DNA from: PALSA-693 sp963702305
GTDB lineage: Bacteria; Actinomycetota; Acidimicrobiia; Acidimicrobiales; Palsa-688
Reading direction: 5' to 3'
DNA length: 64,000 nucleotides
NCBI GenBank assembly: GCA_963702305.1
Contig: CAVPBX010000011.1
Location: 186,001 to 250,000, forward strand
The notes under the pieces were generated by a model that was given only the letters and a program-made list of their open reading frames with translations, had not been told where the DNA came from and made no database searches. The position numbers were made by a program, and so were the translations under genes. This document shows positions 26,235-34,800 of this stretch, piece by piece (within the stretch, counting starts at the first letter, position 1; the number at the start of each line of letters is the position of its first letter).

Positions 26235-26680
26235 CAGCCGGTCCCGGTCTCCTCGGATGGCCCCGCGGCCGAACCGGGCGCCACCGGTGACGGTACGGGC
26301 GCCGATTCGGGCGGCCGCCCGCCGTTCACGCCGGAGTCGTTCTCCCGGCGAAAGGACAGGAAGATCCGCAGCAACGTCTGCTTCTGGTCGTCGCTCAAGG
26401 TGGGCTCGCCGAGGATGGCCTCGGTGAGATCGCCGCCCACCTCCCTGGCGTCGAGGATGCCGGCCCGGACGTAGAGGGTCTCGGCCGAGATCCGCAAGGC
26501 CCTGGCGATCTGCTGGAGGATCTCGGCGGACGGCCGGCGCAGGCCCCGTTCGATCTGGCTCAGATACGGATTGGAAATACCGGCCATGTCCGACAAGCGC
26601 CGGACGGACAGCCGGGCCACGTTGCGCTGCTCCCGGATGAACTCACCCAGGTCCCGCCACGGATCCGGAAACTCTTTCAT
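26234..26680 (-). CDS. XRE family helix-turn-helix regulator
   Basis: 148 residues. Residues 8-65 form a Cro/CI-type DNA-binding domain: FIREQRNVARLSVRRLSDMA, then ISNPYLSQIERGLRRPSAEI and LQQIARALRISAETLYVRAG. The middle part is helical and charged, and the C-terminal 40 residues are Pro/Ser/Gly rich and probably disordered. The ATG overlaps the stop of the response regulator as ATGA. Similar short XRE proteins occur with mshA in other actinobacteria as far as I recall, but the target is unknown. Confidence 0.85.
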   Translation of the reverse strand: MKEFPDPWRDLGEFIREQRNVARLSVRRLSDMAGISNPYLSQIERGLRRPSAEILQQIARALRISAETLYVRAGILDAREVGGDLTEAILGEPTLSDDQKQTLLRIFLSFRRENDSGVNGGRPPESAPVPSPVAPGSAAGPSEETGTG

Positions 26681-27048
26681 GCCGGGAGCAGCTGGGCGAC
26701 CAGGTCGAGCAATTCGATCGACGAGAACGGCTTCGTCAAGAAGGCGCTGGCCCCGGCGTGCCGGCACTCGTCCTCCAGGCGGGGGTCGTCCTTGGCGGTC
26801 AACACGATGACCTTCACCGCTTCGAGGTCGAGACGACGGCACACCTCCACGCCATCGAGCCCCGGCATCATGATGTCGAGGACGACGACCGCCGGCCGGG
26901 TTTCCGAGGCCAGCTGGAGGGCGGTGGCGCCGTCGCGCGCCTCCACCACCTCGAATTCGTCCGCCTCCAGCACCGCCCGCACCAGCCGCCGGATCATCTC
27001 GTCGTCATCGACCACCAGCACCAGTCGGGGCCTGTGCGGCCCGGTCAC
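26677..27048 (-). CDS. Stand-alone response regulator receiver domain
   Basis: CheY-like protein of 123 residues with no output domain. The acidic pair is in VLVVDDDEMIRRLV, the phosphorylated Asp in VVVLDIMMPGLDGVEV, the Thr in IVLTAKDD and the Lys in FLTKPFSS. It must act through a partner. It overlaps the genes on both sides by 4 bases, so it is coupled to the RsiG-like gene before it and the XRE regulator after it. No histidine kinase is in the window. Confidence 0.92.
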   Translation of the reverse strand: MTGPHRPRLVLVVDDDEMIRRLVRAVLEADEFEVVEARDGATALQLASETRPAVVVLDIMMPGLDGVEVCRRLDLEAVKVIVLTAKDDPRLEDECRHAGASAFLTKPFSSIELLDLVAQLLPA

Positions 27049-27575
27049 GGCAGAAGGCTGTCGACGGTCGCCTCGCCCGTCCGGTAGCGCCGGACGAGTT
27101 CTTCCTGCAGCCGATCGAGGACGTCGAAGATGGCCCGGCGCTGCGTCGACAGGGACCGCTCGAGCTCCTCCAGGGCGGTGGAAGCTTCCGCCACTCCGGC
27201 GTCGTCGAGGTCCTGCAGATTGTCGAGCTGGGCCGCCGGGAGGGCCGCTTCCAGCCGGGCCGTGAAGGTGGGGTCGAGCTCGCCGGGGCCCATCAGAGCC
27301 GGTAACCGCCCCAGGCCGGGGGCGTGGACCCGGTCGCCGAGGATCGCCGGCAGCCGCTCGACGAGCTCATCGAGCTCGCCGGCCGCCTGCCCGGATTGGC
27401 GCCGCTGCTGCTCGGCCAGCGTGATGTCGAGCCGGCCCTGCACGATCCGCCGGAGATAGGACAGGCCCGTCTCTGCTTCGGTGGCCTCGTCCCTCTGGGC
27501 CCGGACGCGCTCGATCGGCCATTCCGGCAGACCCTCCAGGTAGTCGGGGGCCATGACATCATCAAGTTGTGCCAC
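27045..27575 (-). CDS. RsiG-like anti-sigma factor with c-di-GMP motif
   Basis: 176 residues, helical and charged, no membrane segment. It carries the signature E(X)3S(X)2R(X)3Q(X)3D of RsiG, the anti-sigma factor that binds cyclic di-GMP and holds the sigma factor WhiG in Streptomyces: E35, S39, R42, Q46, D50 in ETGLSYLRRIVQGRLD. A second copy near the C terminus, E139, S143, R146, D154, has Phe150 in place of Gln. The GTG at 27575 is chosen; a Met eight codons in is possible. It starts an operon with a receiver domain and an XRE regulator. The match is by motif spacing that I checked residue by residue; the sigma partner is not in the window. Confidence 0.75.
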   Translation of the reverse strand: MAQLDDVMAPDYLEGLPEWPIERVRAQRDEATEAETGLSYLRRIVQGRLDITLAEQQRRQSGQAAGELDELVERLPAILGDRVHAPGLGRLPALMGPGELDPTFTARLEAALPAAQLDNLQDLDDAGVAEASTALEELERSLSTQRRAIFDVLDRLQEELVRRYRTGEATVDSLLP

Positions 27576-27596
27576 CGCCTCGGAGGCTACCGCGGC

Positions 27597-28589
27597 TCAG
27601 TGGTGCAGCAAGAGGCGGACGGCCAGCACCCAGGCCGGACCGGCCAGCACCAGCGAGTCGAGACGGCGCAAGGCCGGCAGCCGAAGGCGCGGACCGATGC
27701 GGCCCAGGGCGTAGACCCCCGCCGGCGCCAGGACGGCCACTACGCCCAGGAGAACCCAGGGACTCCGCCCCGAATACGGCGGCACCACCACGGCCGCCAC
27801 GAACACGGCCAGCACCCCGACGGTGATCATCCCGGCGATCACCCCGACCGGCCCCCCCCGGGGATTGGTGCCCGTGAGGTAGCTGGCCATGTCGTAGAGG
27901 CAGATGGCGGTCAGCAGGGTGAGGGCCTCGCTCAAACCCTGGCCGCGGGCGGCCACGACCGACGCGGCCGCCACCGCCGGGGCCAGCCCGGCCACCAGGA
28001 CGGCAAAGGGAAACCCTTCGGTCGAGGTCACCCACAACAGCCCGGCGGCGGCCGCGGTGAGGACCGCGGCCGTGGCGAGCGCCACCACGGGGCCCCCGAT
28101 GGCGGCGAGGGGCAGCACCACGGCCGGTACCAGCGCCACCATGACGGAGGGCGGCACGGCCGTGAGCGTCAGACCGGCCCAGGAAGGTCCCCGCCAGGCC
28201 GGGTCGCCGCCCGCGGGGACCGCTCCCTCCGCCGGAGCCGGAGCCGGAGCCGGAACCGGAACGGCGGCCAGCGGCGGGCGCTCCCCCTTGCCGGCGACCG
28301 CCCGGACACTGGACGCGGCGGCGATGACCGCCACCGGTATCACCAGCACCGCCAAGGCGGCGGCCCCGGCCTCCGCCGCCAGCATCAGCAGGGCGGCCCA
28401 GGCCAGGCCCAGGATCACCGTGGGGGCATGCCGGACGCGCGGCATCGGTTGCACCGCCACCCGCCGGCGGACCCCGACCCGCGGGCGGGACCCAGCCCGA
28501 CGGCGGGACCCGGCGTCGCTCTCGGCGCCGGTGCGCTCCCGGATGGGTCGCGCCGCGGGGCCCGGCCGGACCGGGGTGGTGGCGATCAC
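27597..28589 (-). CDS. Multi-pass membrane protein, distantly CdsA-like
   Basis: 330 residues. The first 60 are Arg/Pro rich; then eight or so hydrophobic helices, split by a Pro/Ala-rich linker near residues 125-150. The helix region CLYDMASYLTGTNPRGGPVG resembles the acidic motif of phosphatidate cytidylyltransferases, which make CDP-diacylglycerol, but the full CdsA signature is not present. The GTG start overlaps the stop of the MoaD-like gene. I would treat the enzymatic role as open. Confidence 0.55.
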   Translation of the reverse strand: MIATTPVRPGPAARPIRERTGAESDAGSRRRAGSRPRVGVRRRVAVQPMPRVRHAPTVILGLAWAALLMLAAEAGAAALAVLVIPVAVIAAASSVRAVAGKGERPPLAAVPVPAPAPAPAEGAVPAGGDPAWRGPSWAGLTLTAVPPSVMVALVPAVVLPLAAIGGPVVALATAAVLTAAAAGLLWVTSTEGFPFAVLVAGLAPAVAAASVVAARGQGLSEALTLLTAICLYDMASYLTGTNPRGGPVGVIAGMITVGVLAVFVAAVVVPPYSGRSPWVLLGVVAVLAPAGVYALGRIGPRLRLPALRRLDSLVLAGPAWVLAVRLLLHH

Positions 28590-28843
28590 TGTCCGCCGCC
28601 CGACACCGGCGGCAGCACCGCCACCTCGTCGCCGTCGTGGAGCACTTGCTCGGGCAGCGCCGGATCGCCGTTGACCCACACCCGGCTGCGACTGAGCACC
28701 GCCGCGAACCGATCCCCGTGCCCGGCCCGGGCCGCGTCCAGGACGTCGCCCACCGTCCGCCCGCGCCGGTCTTCCCGGCCGGTGCCGGCGGCCACCCGGG
28801 CCTCGGCGAAGAAGAGGAGCACGACCGACACCCCAGGTCCCAC
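28586..28843 (-). CDS. MoaD/ThiS-like ubiquitin-fold protein
   Basis: 85 residues with the beta-grasp pattern of sulfur carriers: VSVVLLFFAEARVAAGT, TVGDVLDAA, RVWVNGDPALPEQVLHDGDE and VAVLPPVSGGG. MoaD proteins end in a bare Gly-Gly that is activated as thiocarboxylate; here the chain ends Gly-Gly-Gly-Gln, so a trailing Gln must be removed or the protein is not a classical carrier. No moaE, moeB or thiG lies nearby. It overlaps the membrane protein gene downstream. Confidence 0.7.
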   Translation of the reverse strand: MGPGVSVVLLFFAEARVAAGTGREDRRGRTVGDVLDAARAGHGDRFAAVLSRSRVWVNGDPALPEQVLHDGDEVAVLPPVSGGGQ

Positions 28844-28969
28844 GCCCGTCTGCCGGGATGGTGCCTGTTCGGGGCGCGGTTGGCAGCCGGGGTCATCTGA
28901 GTCGTTCTCCGGGTCTCACCCTACCGCTTGGAGGGGTCCACGACCGTCGAGCCCGGCCGGCCCGGCCGC

Positions 28970-28975
28970 TAGCCT
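28970..28975 (+). promoter_or_regulatory. Predicted -10 box TAGCCT of the phosphatase gene
   Basis: TAGCCT 6 bases before the GTG at 28982; leaderless pattern without ribosome-binding site. Confidence 0.55.
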
Positions 28976-28981
28976 GCGCCC

Positions 28982-29620
28982 GTGCCCGGCTTGCTGCTCC
29001 TTCGCCACGCCCAGTCGGTCTGGAATGCCGACGGGCGCTGGCAGGGCTGGGCCGATCCTCCCCTTTCGCCCGAAGGCGAAGCCCAGGCCCACCGGGCCGC
29101 GGCGCGGCTGGTCGGCGAGCCACCATTCGAATTCGTCGCCAGCTCCGATCTCCTCCGGGCGGTGCGGACCGCCGAGATCCTGGCCGCCGACCTCGAGCTC
29201 TCCGTCCCGCTCACCATCGAATCCGGACTGCGCGAATACGACGTCGGCGACTGGAGCGGCTGCACCTTCGAGCAGATCGAGGCTCGCTGGCCGGGTGGGG
29301 TGGCCCACTTTGCCCAAGGCGACCCTCCGCCCGGTGGCGAGGAGCGTGCCGCCTTCGACGCCCGGGTACTGGCGGGCGGCCGGCGGGTGGCGCAGCAGGC
29401 CCGGGCCGCCGGGGCCGGCCGGATGCTGATCGTCGCCCACGGTGGGGTGGTACGGGCCTTGGCGCGCGCCGCCGGGCGGCCCGAATTCCGCGTCGGGCAC
29501 CTGGCCGGGTACCGGGGCCAGTACGACGAGGGAGGTCTTTTCCTCGAGGAACCGGTCGATCTGCAGGATGACCAGGTCGCCGCCGACGCCGGCGAGGGCG
29601 CCACCACGCCGGTCGGTTGA
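28982..29620 (+). CDS. Histidine phosphatase (phosphoglycerate mutase family)
   Basis: 212 residues. The catalytic histidine is in LLLLRHAQSVWNADGRWQG (family RHG motif with Ala for Gly), the acid residue follows in LREYDVGDWSG, and the second histidine is in LIVAHGGVVRAL. These enzymes remove phosphate from small metabolites; the substrate cannot be told. The C-terminal 25 residues are acidic and unconserved. A GTG start is set by the -10 box just before it. Confidence 0.85.
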   Translation: MPGLLLLRHAQSVWNADGRWQGWADPPLSPEGEAQAHRAAARLVGEPPFEFVASSDLLRAVRTAEILAADLELSVPLTIESGLREYDVGDWSGCTFEQIEARWPGGVAHFAQGDPPPGGEERAAFDARVLAGGRRVAQQARAAGAGRMLIVAHGGVVRALARAAGRPEFRVGHLAGYRGQYDEGGLFLEEPVDLQDDQVAADAGEGATTPVG

Positions 29621-29637
29621 TGGTCGCTCGGGCGCGA

Positions 29638-29643
29638 TACCGT
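29638..29643 (+). promoter_or_regulatory. Predicted -10 box TACCGT of the YgjP-like gene
   Basis: TACCGT 6 bases before the GTG at 29650; it supports that GTG rather than the upstream in-frame starts. Confidence 0.5.
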
Positions 29644-29649
29644 CCGAGT

Positions 29650-30315
29650 GTGAAGGTTGAGGTCATTCGCAGCGCCCGGAGGCGCAAGACGGTGCAGGCC
29701 CGGCAGGTCGGCGGCGTGCTGCGGGTTTCCATCCCGGCCCACATGAGCGCGGCCGACGAAGCCCGGTGGGTGGCGGAGATGGTGCGGCGCATGGAGCGGC
29801 GGGCCGCGACCGACGGGGTCGACCTGGCCGCCCGGGCCGAGGCCCTCGCCAGCCGCTACGACCTGCCCCGGCCGGCCAACATCCGTTGGGTCGACAACCA
29901 GGAGTGGCGGTGGGGCAGCTGCACGCCCTCGGACGGGACGATCCGGATCTCCTCGCGGCTGGTGGGGGAGCCCGGCTGGGTGCTGGATTACGTGATCGTG
30001 CACGAGCTGGCCCACCTGCGGGTACCTCGCCACGACGCCCGTTTCTGGGCCCTGGTCCGCAGATTCCCCCGGGCCGAGCGGGCCTACGGATTCCTGCTGG
30101 CCCGGGGCCTCGACCCCACCCTCGGTGACGAGCCGGCCGAGGGGGACCGGGAACCCGGGGGGGTGCAGGTGCGGGCCGCCGGGCAGCGGGCGGAGCGCGA
30201 ACCCGACCGGCGCCCGGGGCGGACCGCGGGGCGCGAGGCCGCCAGCGAGACCCCGCGCCGGCGGTCGCGCCAGACGAGCGCGGACGCCAACTCGCCTCGC
30301 CTGCCAGGCTTCTGA
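29650..30315 (+). CDS. YgjP-like zinc metallohydrolase (DUF45/M48-type)
   Basis: 221 residues. Predicted zinc peptidase or hydrolase: VIVHELAHLRVPRHDARFW holds HExxH with the third ligand histidine downstream, and the preceding RWGSCTPSDGTIRISSRL is the family hallmark. The C-terminal 60 residues are Arg/Gly/Pro rich and lie outside the fold. The GTG start follows a TACCGT box. Function of the family in bacteria is poorly known. Confidence 0.82.
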   Translation: MKVEVIRSARRRKTVQARQVGGVLRVSIPAHMSAADEARWVAEMVRRMERRAATDGVDLAARAEALASRYDLPRPANIRWVDNQEWRWGSCTPSDGTIRISSRLVGEPGWVLDYVIVHELAHLRVPRHDARFWALVRRFPRAERAYGFLLARGLDPTLGDEPAEGDREPGGVQVRAAGQRAEREPDRRPGRTAGREAASETPRRRSRQTSADANSPRLPGF

Positions 30316-30360
30316 CCTGCGACGCGTAACGTCGGGGCCGCCGCTGCTGTCTCAGTTGCT

Positions 30361-31740
30361 GTGACCGCCGCCAGCGCGCCCGGGGCGCCCGGCCGGGCCC
30401 TGCGCCTGCGGGGCGGCGTCCCGGGGGCGACGACCGCCGGCGTGTCGACGCTCCCCACCACCGAGCGCAAGGTGGTCCTGGTCCATGTCGACCGCAGTCG
30501 CCGGCAGGGCGCGCTGGCCAGCGCGGACAGCGACACCATCGCCGACGCCGCCCGCCACGCCCTGGCCCAACGCCTGCCGCTCGTCGCCGTACTGGCCTCC
30601 TCCGGCGCCGACGTCGACGAAGGGGTGGCGTCCCTGGATGGGTGGGGCCGGGCCGCCCGGGCCCTGGCGGACTGCTCCGGGGTCGTGCCGATCACCTTCG
30701 TCACCTACGGCCTGGCCGTGTCGGGACCGGCCCTGATGCTCGGCATGGCGGACCTGGTGGTCATGACCCCCGAGGCGGTCGCCTACCTGTCCGGCCCGGC
30801 GGCGGTGGCCCAGCTGACCGGGCTGCGCCTGGCGCCCGAGGAGCTCGGCGGCCAGCGGGTCCACGCCCGCAGCACGGGGGTCGCCGCCTTCGTCGCGGAC
30901 AGCCCCGAGCACGCCCTCGACGTGGTGGCGGCCGCCCTCGACTACCTACCTGATCACGCCGACGACGAGCCGCCGGCGTACGCCTGCGACGACCCGGCCG
31001 ACCGGTCCACGCCGGAGCTGCGGGAGTTGCTGCCGGCCAGTCCGACCGGCTCGTACGACGTCCGCCACGCCATCGCCGCGGTCGCCGACGACGGCGAACT
31101 CCTGGAGGTTCGGGCCGGCTGGGCGCCGCAGATCGTCACCGCCCTGTGCCGCATCGAAGGCCGGCCGGTGGGCGTGGTGGCCAACCAGCCGCAGTCCATG
31201 GCCGGCACCCTCGACATCGCCGCGTCCCAGAAGGGGGCCCGGTTCGTCTCGTTCTGCGACACCTTCAACCTGCCGCTGCTCACCCTGGTCGACACGCCGG
31301 GCTTCATGCCGGGCAAGGACCTCGAGTGGCGGGGCATGATCCGCCACGGGGCCCAGCTGGTGTTCGCCTACGCCGAGGCCACCGTGCCCCGGGTCTGCCT
31401 GATCCTGCGCAAGGCGTTCGGCGGGGCCTACATCGTCATGGACTCCAAGCTGATGGGCAACGACCTGTGCCTGGCGTGGCCCTCGGCCCAGGTGGCCGTG
31501 ATGGGGGCCCAGGGCGCGGTCCAGATCCTCCACCGCCGGGAGGACGCCGCCACCCAGGCCCGCCTCGCCGGCGAGTACGAGGGCGACTACCTCAATCCCT
31601 ACGTCGCCGCGGCCCGGGGCTTCGTCGACCAGGTCATCGACCCGGCCGACTCCCGGGCTTCGGTGGCCGCCGCCCTGCGCATGCTGGCCAGCAAACGGGA
31701 GCGGATCGTGCCCCGCAAGCACGCCAACGGCCCACTGTAG
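30361..31740 (+). CDS. Acyl-CoA carboxylase carboxyltransferase (beta) subunit
   Basis: Transfers carboxyl from biotin to acetyl- or propionyl-CoA. 459 residues, about 60 fewer than PccB/AccD5, with a shortened N terminus. The C-terminal half is well conserved: GVVANQPQSMAGTLDIAASQ (acyl-CoA pocket), LVDTPGFMPGKDLEWRGMIR, LILRKAFGGAYIVMDSK and GAQGAVQILHRRE. The N-terminal half keeps the crotonase-like fold but less of the usual sequence. No biotin carboxylase alpha subunit is next to it, so it must use one encoded elsewhere. Confidence 0.85.
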   Translation: MTAASAPGAPGRALRLRGGVPGATTAGVSTLPTTERKVVLVHVDRSRRQGALASADSDTIADAARHALAQRLPLVAVLASSGADVDEGVASLDGWGRAARALADCSGVVPITFVTYGLAVSGPALMLGMADLVVMTPEAVAYLSGPAAVAQLTGLRLAPEELGGQRVHARSTGVAAFVADSPEHALDVVAAALDYLPDHADDEPPAYACDDPADRSTPELRELLPASPTGSYDVRHAIAAVADDGELLEVRAGWAPQIVTALCRIEGRPVGVVANQPQSMAGTLDIAASQKGARFVSFCDTFNLPLLTLVDTPGFMPGKDLEWRGMIRHGAQLVFAYAEATVPRVCLILRKAFGGAYIVMDSKLMGNDLCLAWPSAQVAVMGAQGAVQILHRREDAATQARLAGEYEGDYLNPYVAAARGFVDQVIDPADSRASVAAALRMLASKRERIVPRKHANGPL

Positions 31741-31852
31741 GGAAAAGGGTCCCCGTAACGGCAGCGCCGCAGATCCGGAGCAATCCGTCACAAACAGTGC
31801 TAGAACATCGGCCGCTGACATAGATCGGTGTGGGGCGCGGAAGGGGTAGTCC

Positions 31853-34800
31853 ATGGGCACGTCAAGGATCGTTCGGCGTATTGGGGCCGCGGTGGGGTTC
31901 GTCACGGTGATCCCGTTTGTGACCTCGCTGGCGGCCATACCGGCCTCGGCTGCGCCGGGGCGCGCCGCGGCCCCCTCGCCGGCCATCCAGAAGGTCCAGG
32001 CCGCCCCCCAACTCCCGAACGGGGCCAAGCCCCTCGGCGCCGTCAACGCCGCGGCAGCGCGTCACCGGCGCCATGGTGCTCAAGCCGCGTGACGAGGCCG
32101 CGGTCAAGGCGTTCATCAGCCAAGTGACCGACAAGCGCTCCCCTGCCTTCGGGCACTACTTGGCGCCGGGGGCCTACGCGGCCCAGTTCGGCCCCACCGC
32201 CGCCACCATCTCCGCCGTGAAGTCGGCCCTGCAGACCCAAGGGTTGACGGTCACCAGCGTCGCCACTGACGGGCTGCTGGTCAATTTCTCCGGTCCCGCC
32301 AGCCGGGTGGAGGCCGCCTTCCACACCGGCCTCAACCGTTACCAGTTGGCCGACGGCAGCGCCGGCCAGGCCACCTCGTCCGCCGTCGCGCTGCCGTCGT
32401 CGATCGCCGGCTCGGTCACCTCGGTCATCGGGCTCAACGAGTTGGTCCGCGCCCATCCGGCCAACATCCGCCACGGGTCCGCGGGCGGCAGTCACGCCGC
32501 GGCCAAGACCGTCACCTTCCCGCATCCGGCCGGCTCCCCCACCGCCTGCGCCGACGCCTCGGGGACGGCGCAAGCCTTCGGCGGCCTCACCGACGACCAG
32601 ATCGCCAACGCCTACGGCGCGTTCGGTCTGTACAACGCCGGCCACTTCGGCGCCGGCCAGCGCGTCGCGGTCTATGAGCTGGAGCCGTTCCTGCTCTCCG
32701 ACCTGCAGACCTTCGACACCTGCTACTACGGCGCCGCCCAGGCCGCCATCATGGCCAGCCGGGTCAACGTCGTTCCCGTCGACGGGGGTCAGCCCGCCGG
32801 ACCCGGATCGGGCGAAGCCACCCTCGACGTGCAGGACGTGGCCGGCATCGCCCCGGGCGCCAGCCTCGACGTCTACGAGGCCCCCAACACCACCTTCGGC
32901 GGGATCGACGAGTACTCCCAGATCATCAACAACACCAACGCCGCCACCTTCGACCGGATTGTCACCAGCAGCTGGGGCCTCTGCGAGCAGGCCGTCCAGC
33001 AGGGCGAGCCGGGCATCCAGCAGGCCGAGAACCTCCTCTTCGAGCAGGCCGCGGCGCAGGGCCAGTCCATCTTCTCCGCCGCCGGCGACACCGGCTCCAA
33101 CGACTGCAACGCCTTCCGGACCACCCAGCCCGTCTCCCCGATCCTGTCCGTCGACGACCCCTCCAGCCAGCCCTACGTCATCGCGGTCGGTGGCACCACC
33201 ATCGACAACGCCACCCAGCCGCCGGCCGAGCACGTCTGGAACGACGGGGCGGCGTGGGGCGCCGGCGGCGGCGGCATCTCCGAGTCGTGGCCCATGCCGA
33301 CCTGGCAGCTCGGCTCGCCCGGCACCCAGGTGCCCGGAGTGATCGATACGACGACAACCAACGCGGCCATCGCCTTCGAAAGGACTGACCTCGGCAGTTC
33401 GACCTTTAGGTTCTGTCAGAGCGACGCGCCAGTGGGCGGTTTCGAGGCCGCCTGCCGGGAACTGCCGGATGTGTCAGCCCAGGCCGACGAGTTCACCGGC
33501 GCGATCACCGTCTACAGCGCGTCCTTCGGTCCGGGGCCGTTCGGCTGGACCACCATCGGCGGCACCTCGTCCGCCACCCCGATCTGGGCCGCCCTGCTGG
33601 CCCTGATCAACACGTCCGCAGCCTCGGCGAGCTGCACCAGTCCCTCGGGGACGGGCGTCGGCTTCGTGAGCCCGCTCCTGTACGCGGTGGCGTCCAGCCC
33701 GGCCGCCTACCGGGCGTCGTTCAACGACATCACCGCCGGCAACAATGACCCGTACGGGGCGCTCGCACCTGTTCCCGGCGACCGCCGGCTATGACATGGC
33801 CTCCGGGCTGGGCACACCCCAGCTCACCGGGCCTGGCGGCACCGCCGGCCTGGCCCACTACCTGTGCGCCACGGCCGACGCTTCGACCAGGCCCACCGTG
33901 ACCGGACTCACCCCGAGCGTGGCGTCAACCGCGCGCGCTCGGCACGCCCGTGACGATCACCGGCAGCGGCTTCGAAATCGCGGGTGTCCCCGATGTCGCC
34001 GACGTCCAGGTCGGCACGGTCCAGATCCCTGTCGGCTTCTTCACCGTCACCAGCCCCACCACCATCGTCGTCGACTTACGCCCGGCAGCACTGATGGTGC
34101 CGCCCGGTGACACCACCAACGGAGCCGGTGGCTACCAGGTGCTGGTCACCCTCAAGGACGGTGAGACCAGCAAGCCCACCCCCGGCAGCCTGTTCGAGTT
34201 CGTCAACACCAACGGCTCGGGCACCGTACCGGCCGTGACCAGCGTCCGGGCCTACGGTGGCCCCGAAGCCGGGGGCAACACCGTCGACATCTTCGGCACC
34301 GGGCTGTCCGCTCCCACCGGGGTCACCTTCGGCGGCGTGTCTGCGTCCAACATCCAGGTGATCAGCGATTTCGAGCTTTCGGTCCGCGCACCGGCCTTCA
34401 ACGGTGGCACTACCGCCTGCGTCCAGAACGGTTCGTCGTTCGGCACGGGTGAGAACGCCACCAACGACATCTGCCAGGTGCAGGTGGTGGTGACCAACGC
34501 CCACGGCTCCAGCGCCACCTCGACCATCCTGCCCCTGTACGAGGGCCCCGCCCAGTTCGATCCCAACGGCGTCATTCCTGCCCCGACCGGTGAGGAGGTC
34601 GCCCCGCAGCCCAACGAATACGACTACGTGCCGGCCCCGACGATCACCAGCATCTCCACCGTCATCACCGATCCCACGTCCCTTGCCAGCGAAACCGGCT
34701 TCCCCGGTGGGCCGACCCCGGCGGTCGTGACCATCCACGGCACCGGCTTCAACCTGGCCACCCTGGAGTGGGTCAACTTCGGTGACCCCACCCTGGCGTC

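Noticed and set aside
26681..26842. 54-residue N-terminal extension of the XRE regulator
   Set aside because: It overlaps the response regulator gene out of frame; the ATG at 26680 gives the normal ATGA overlap.
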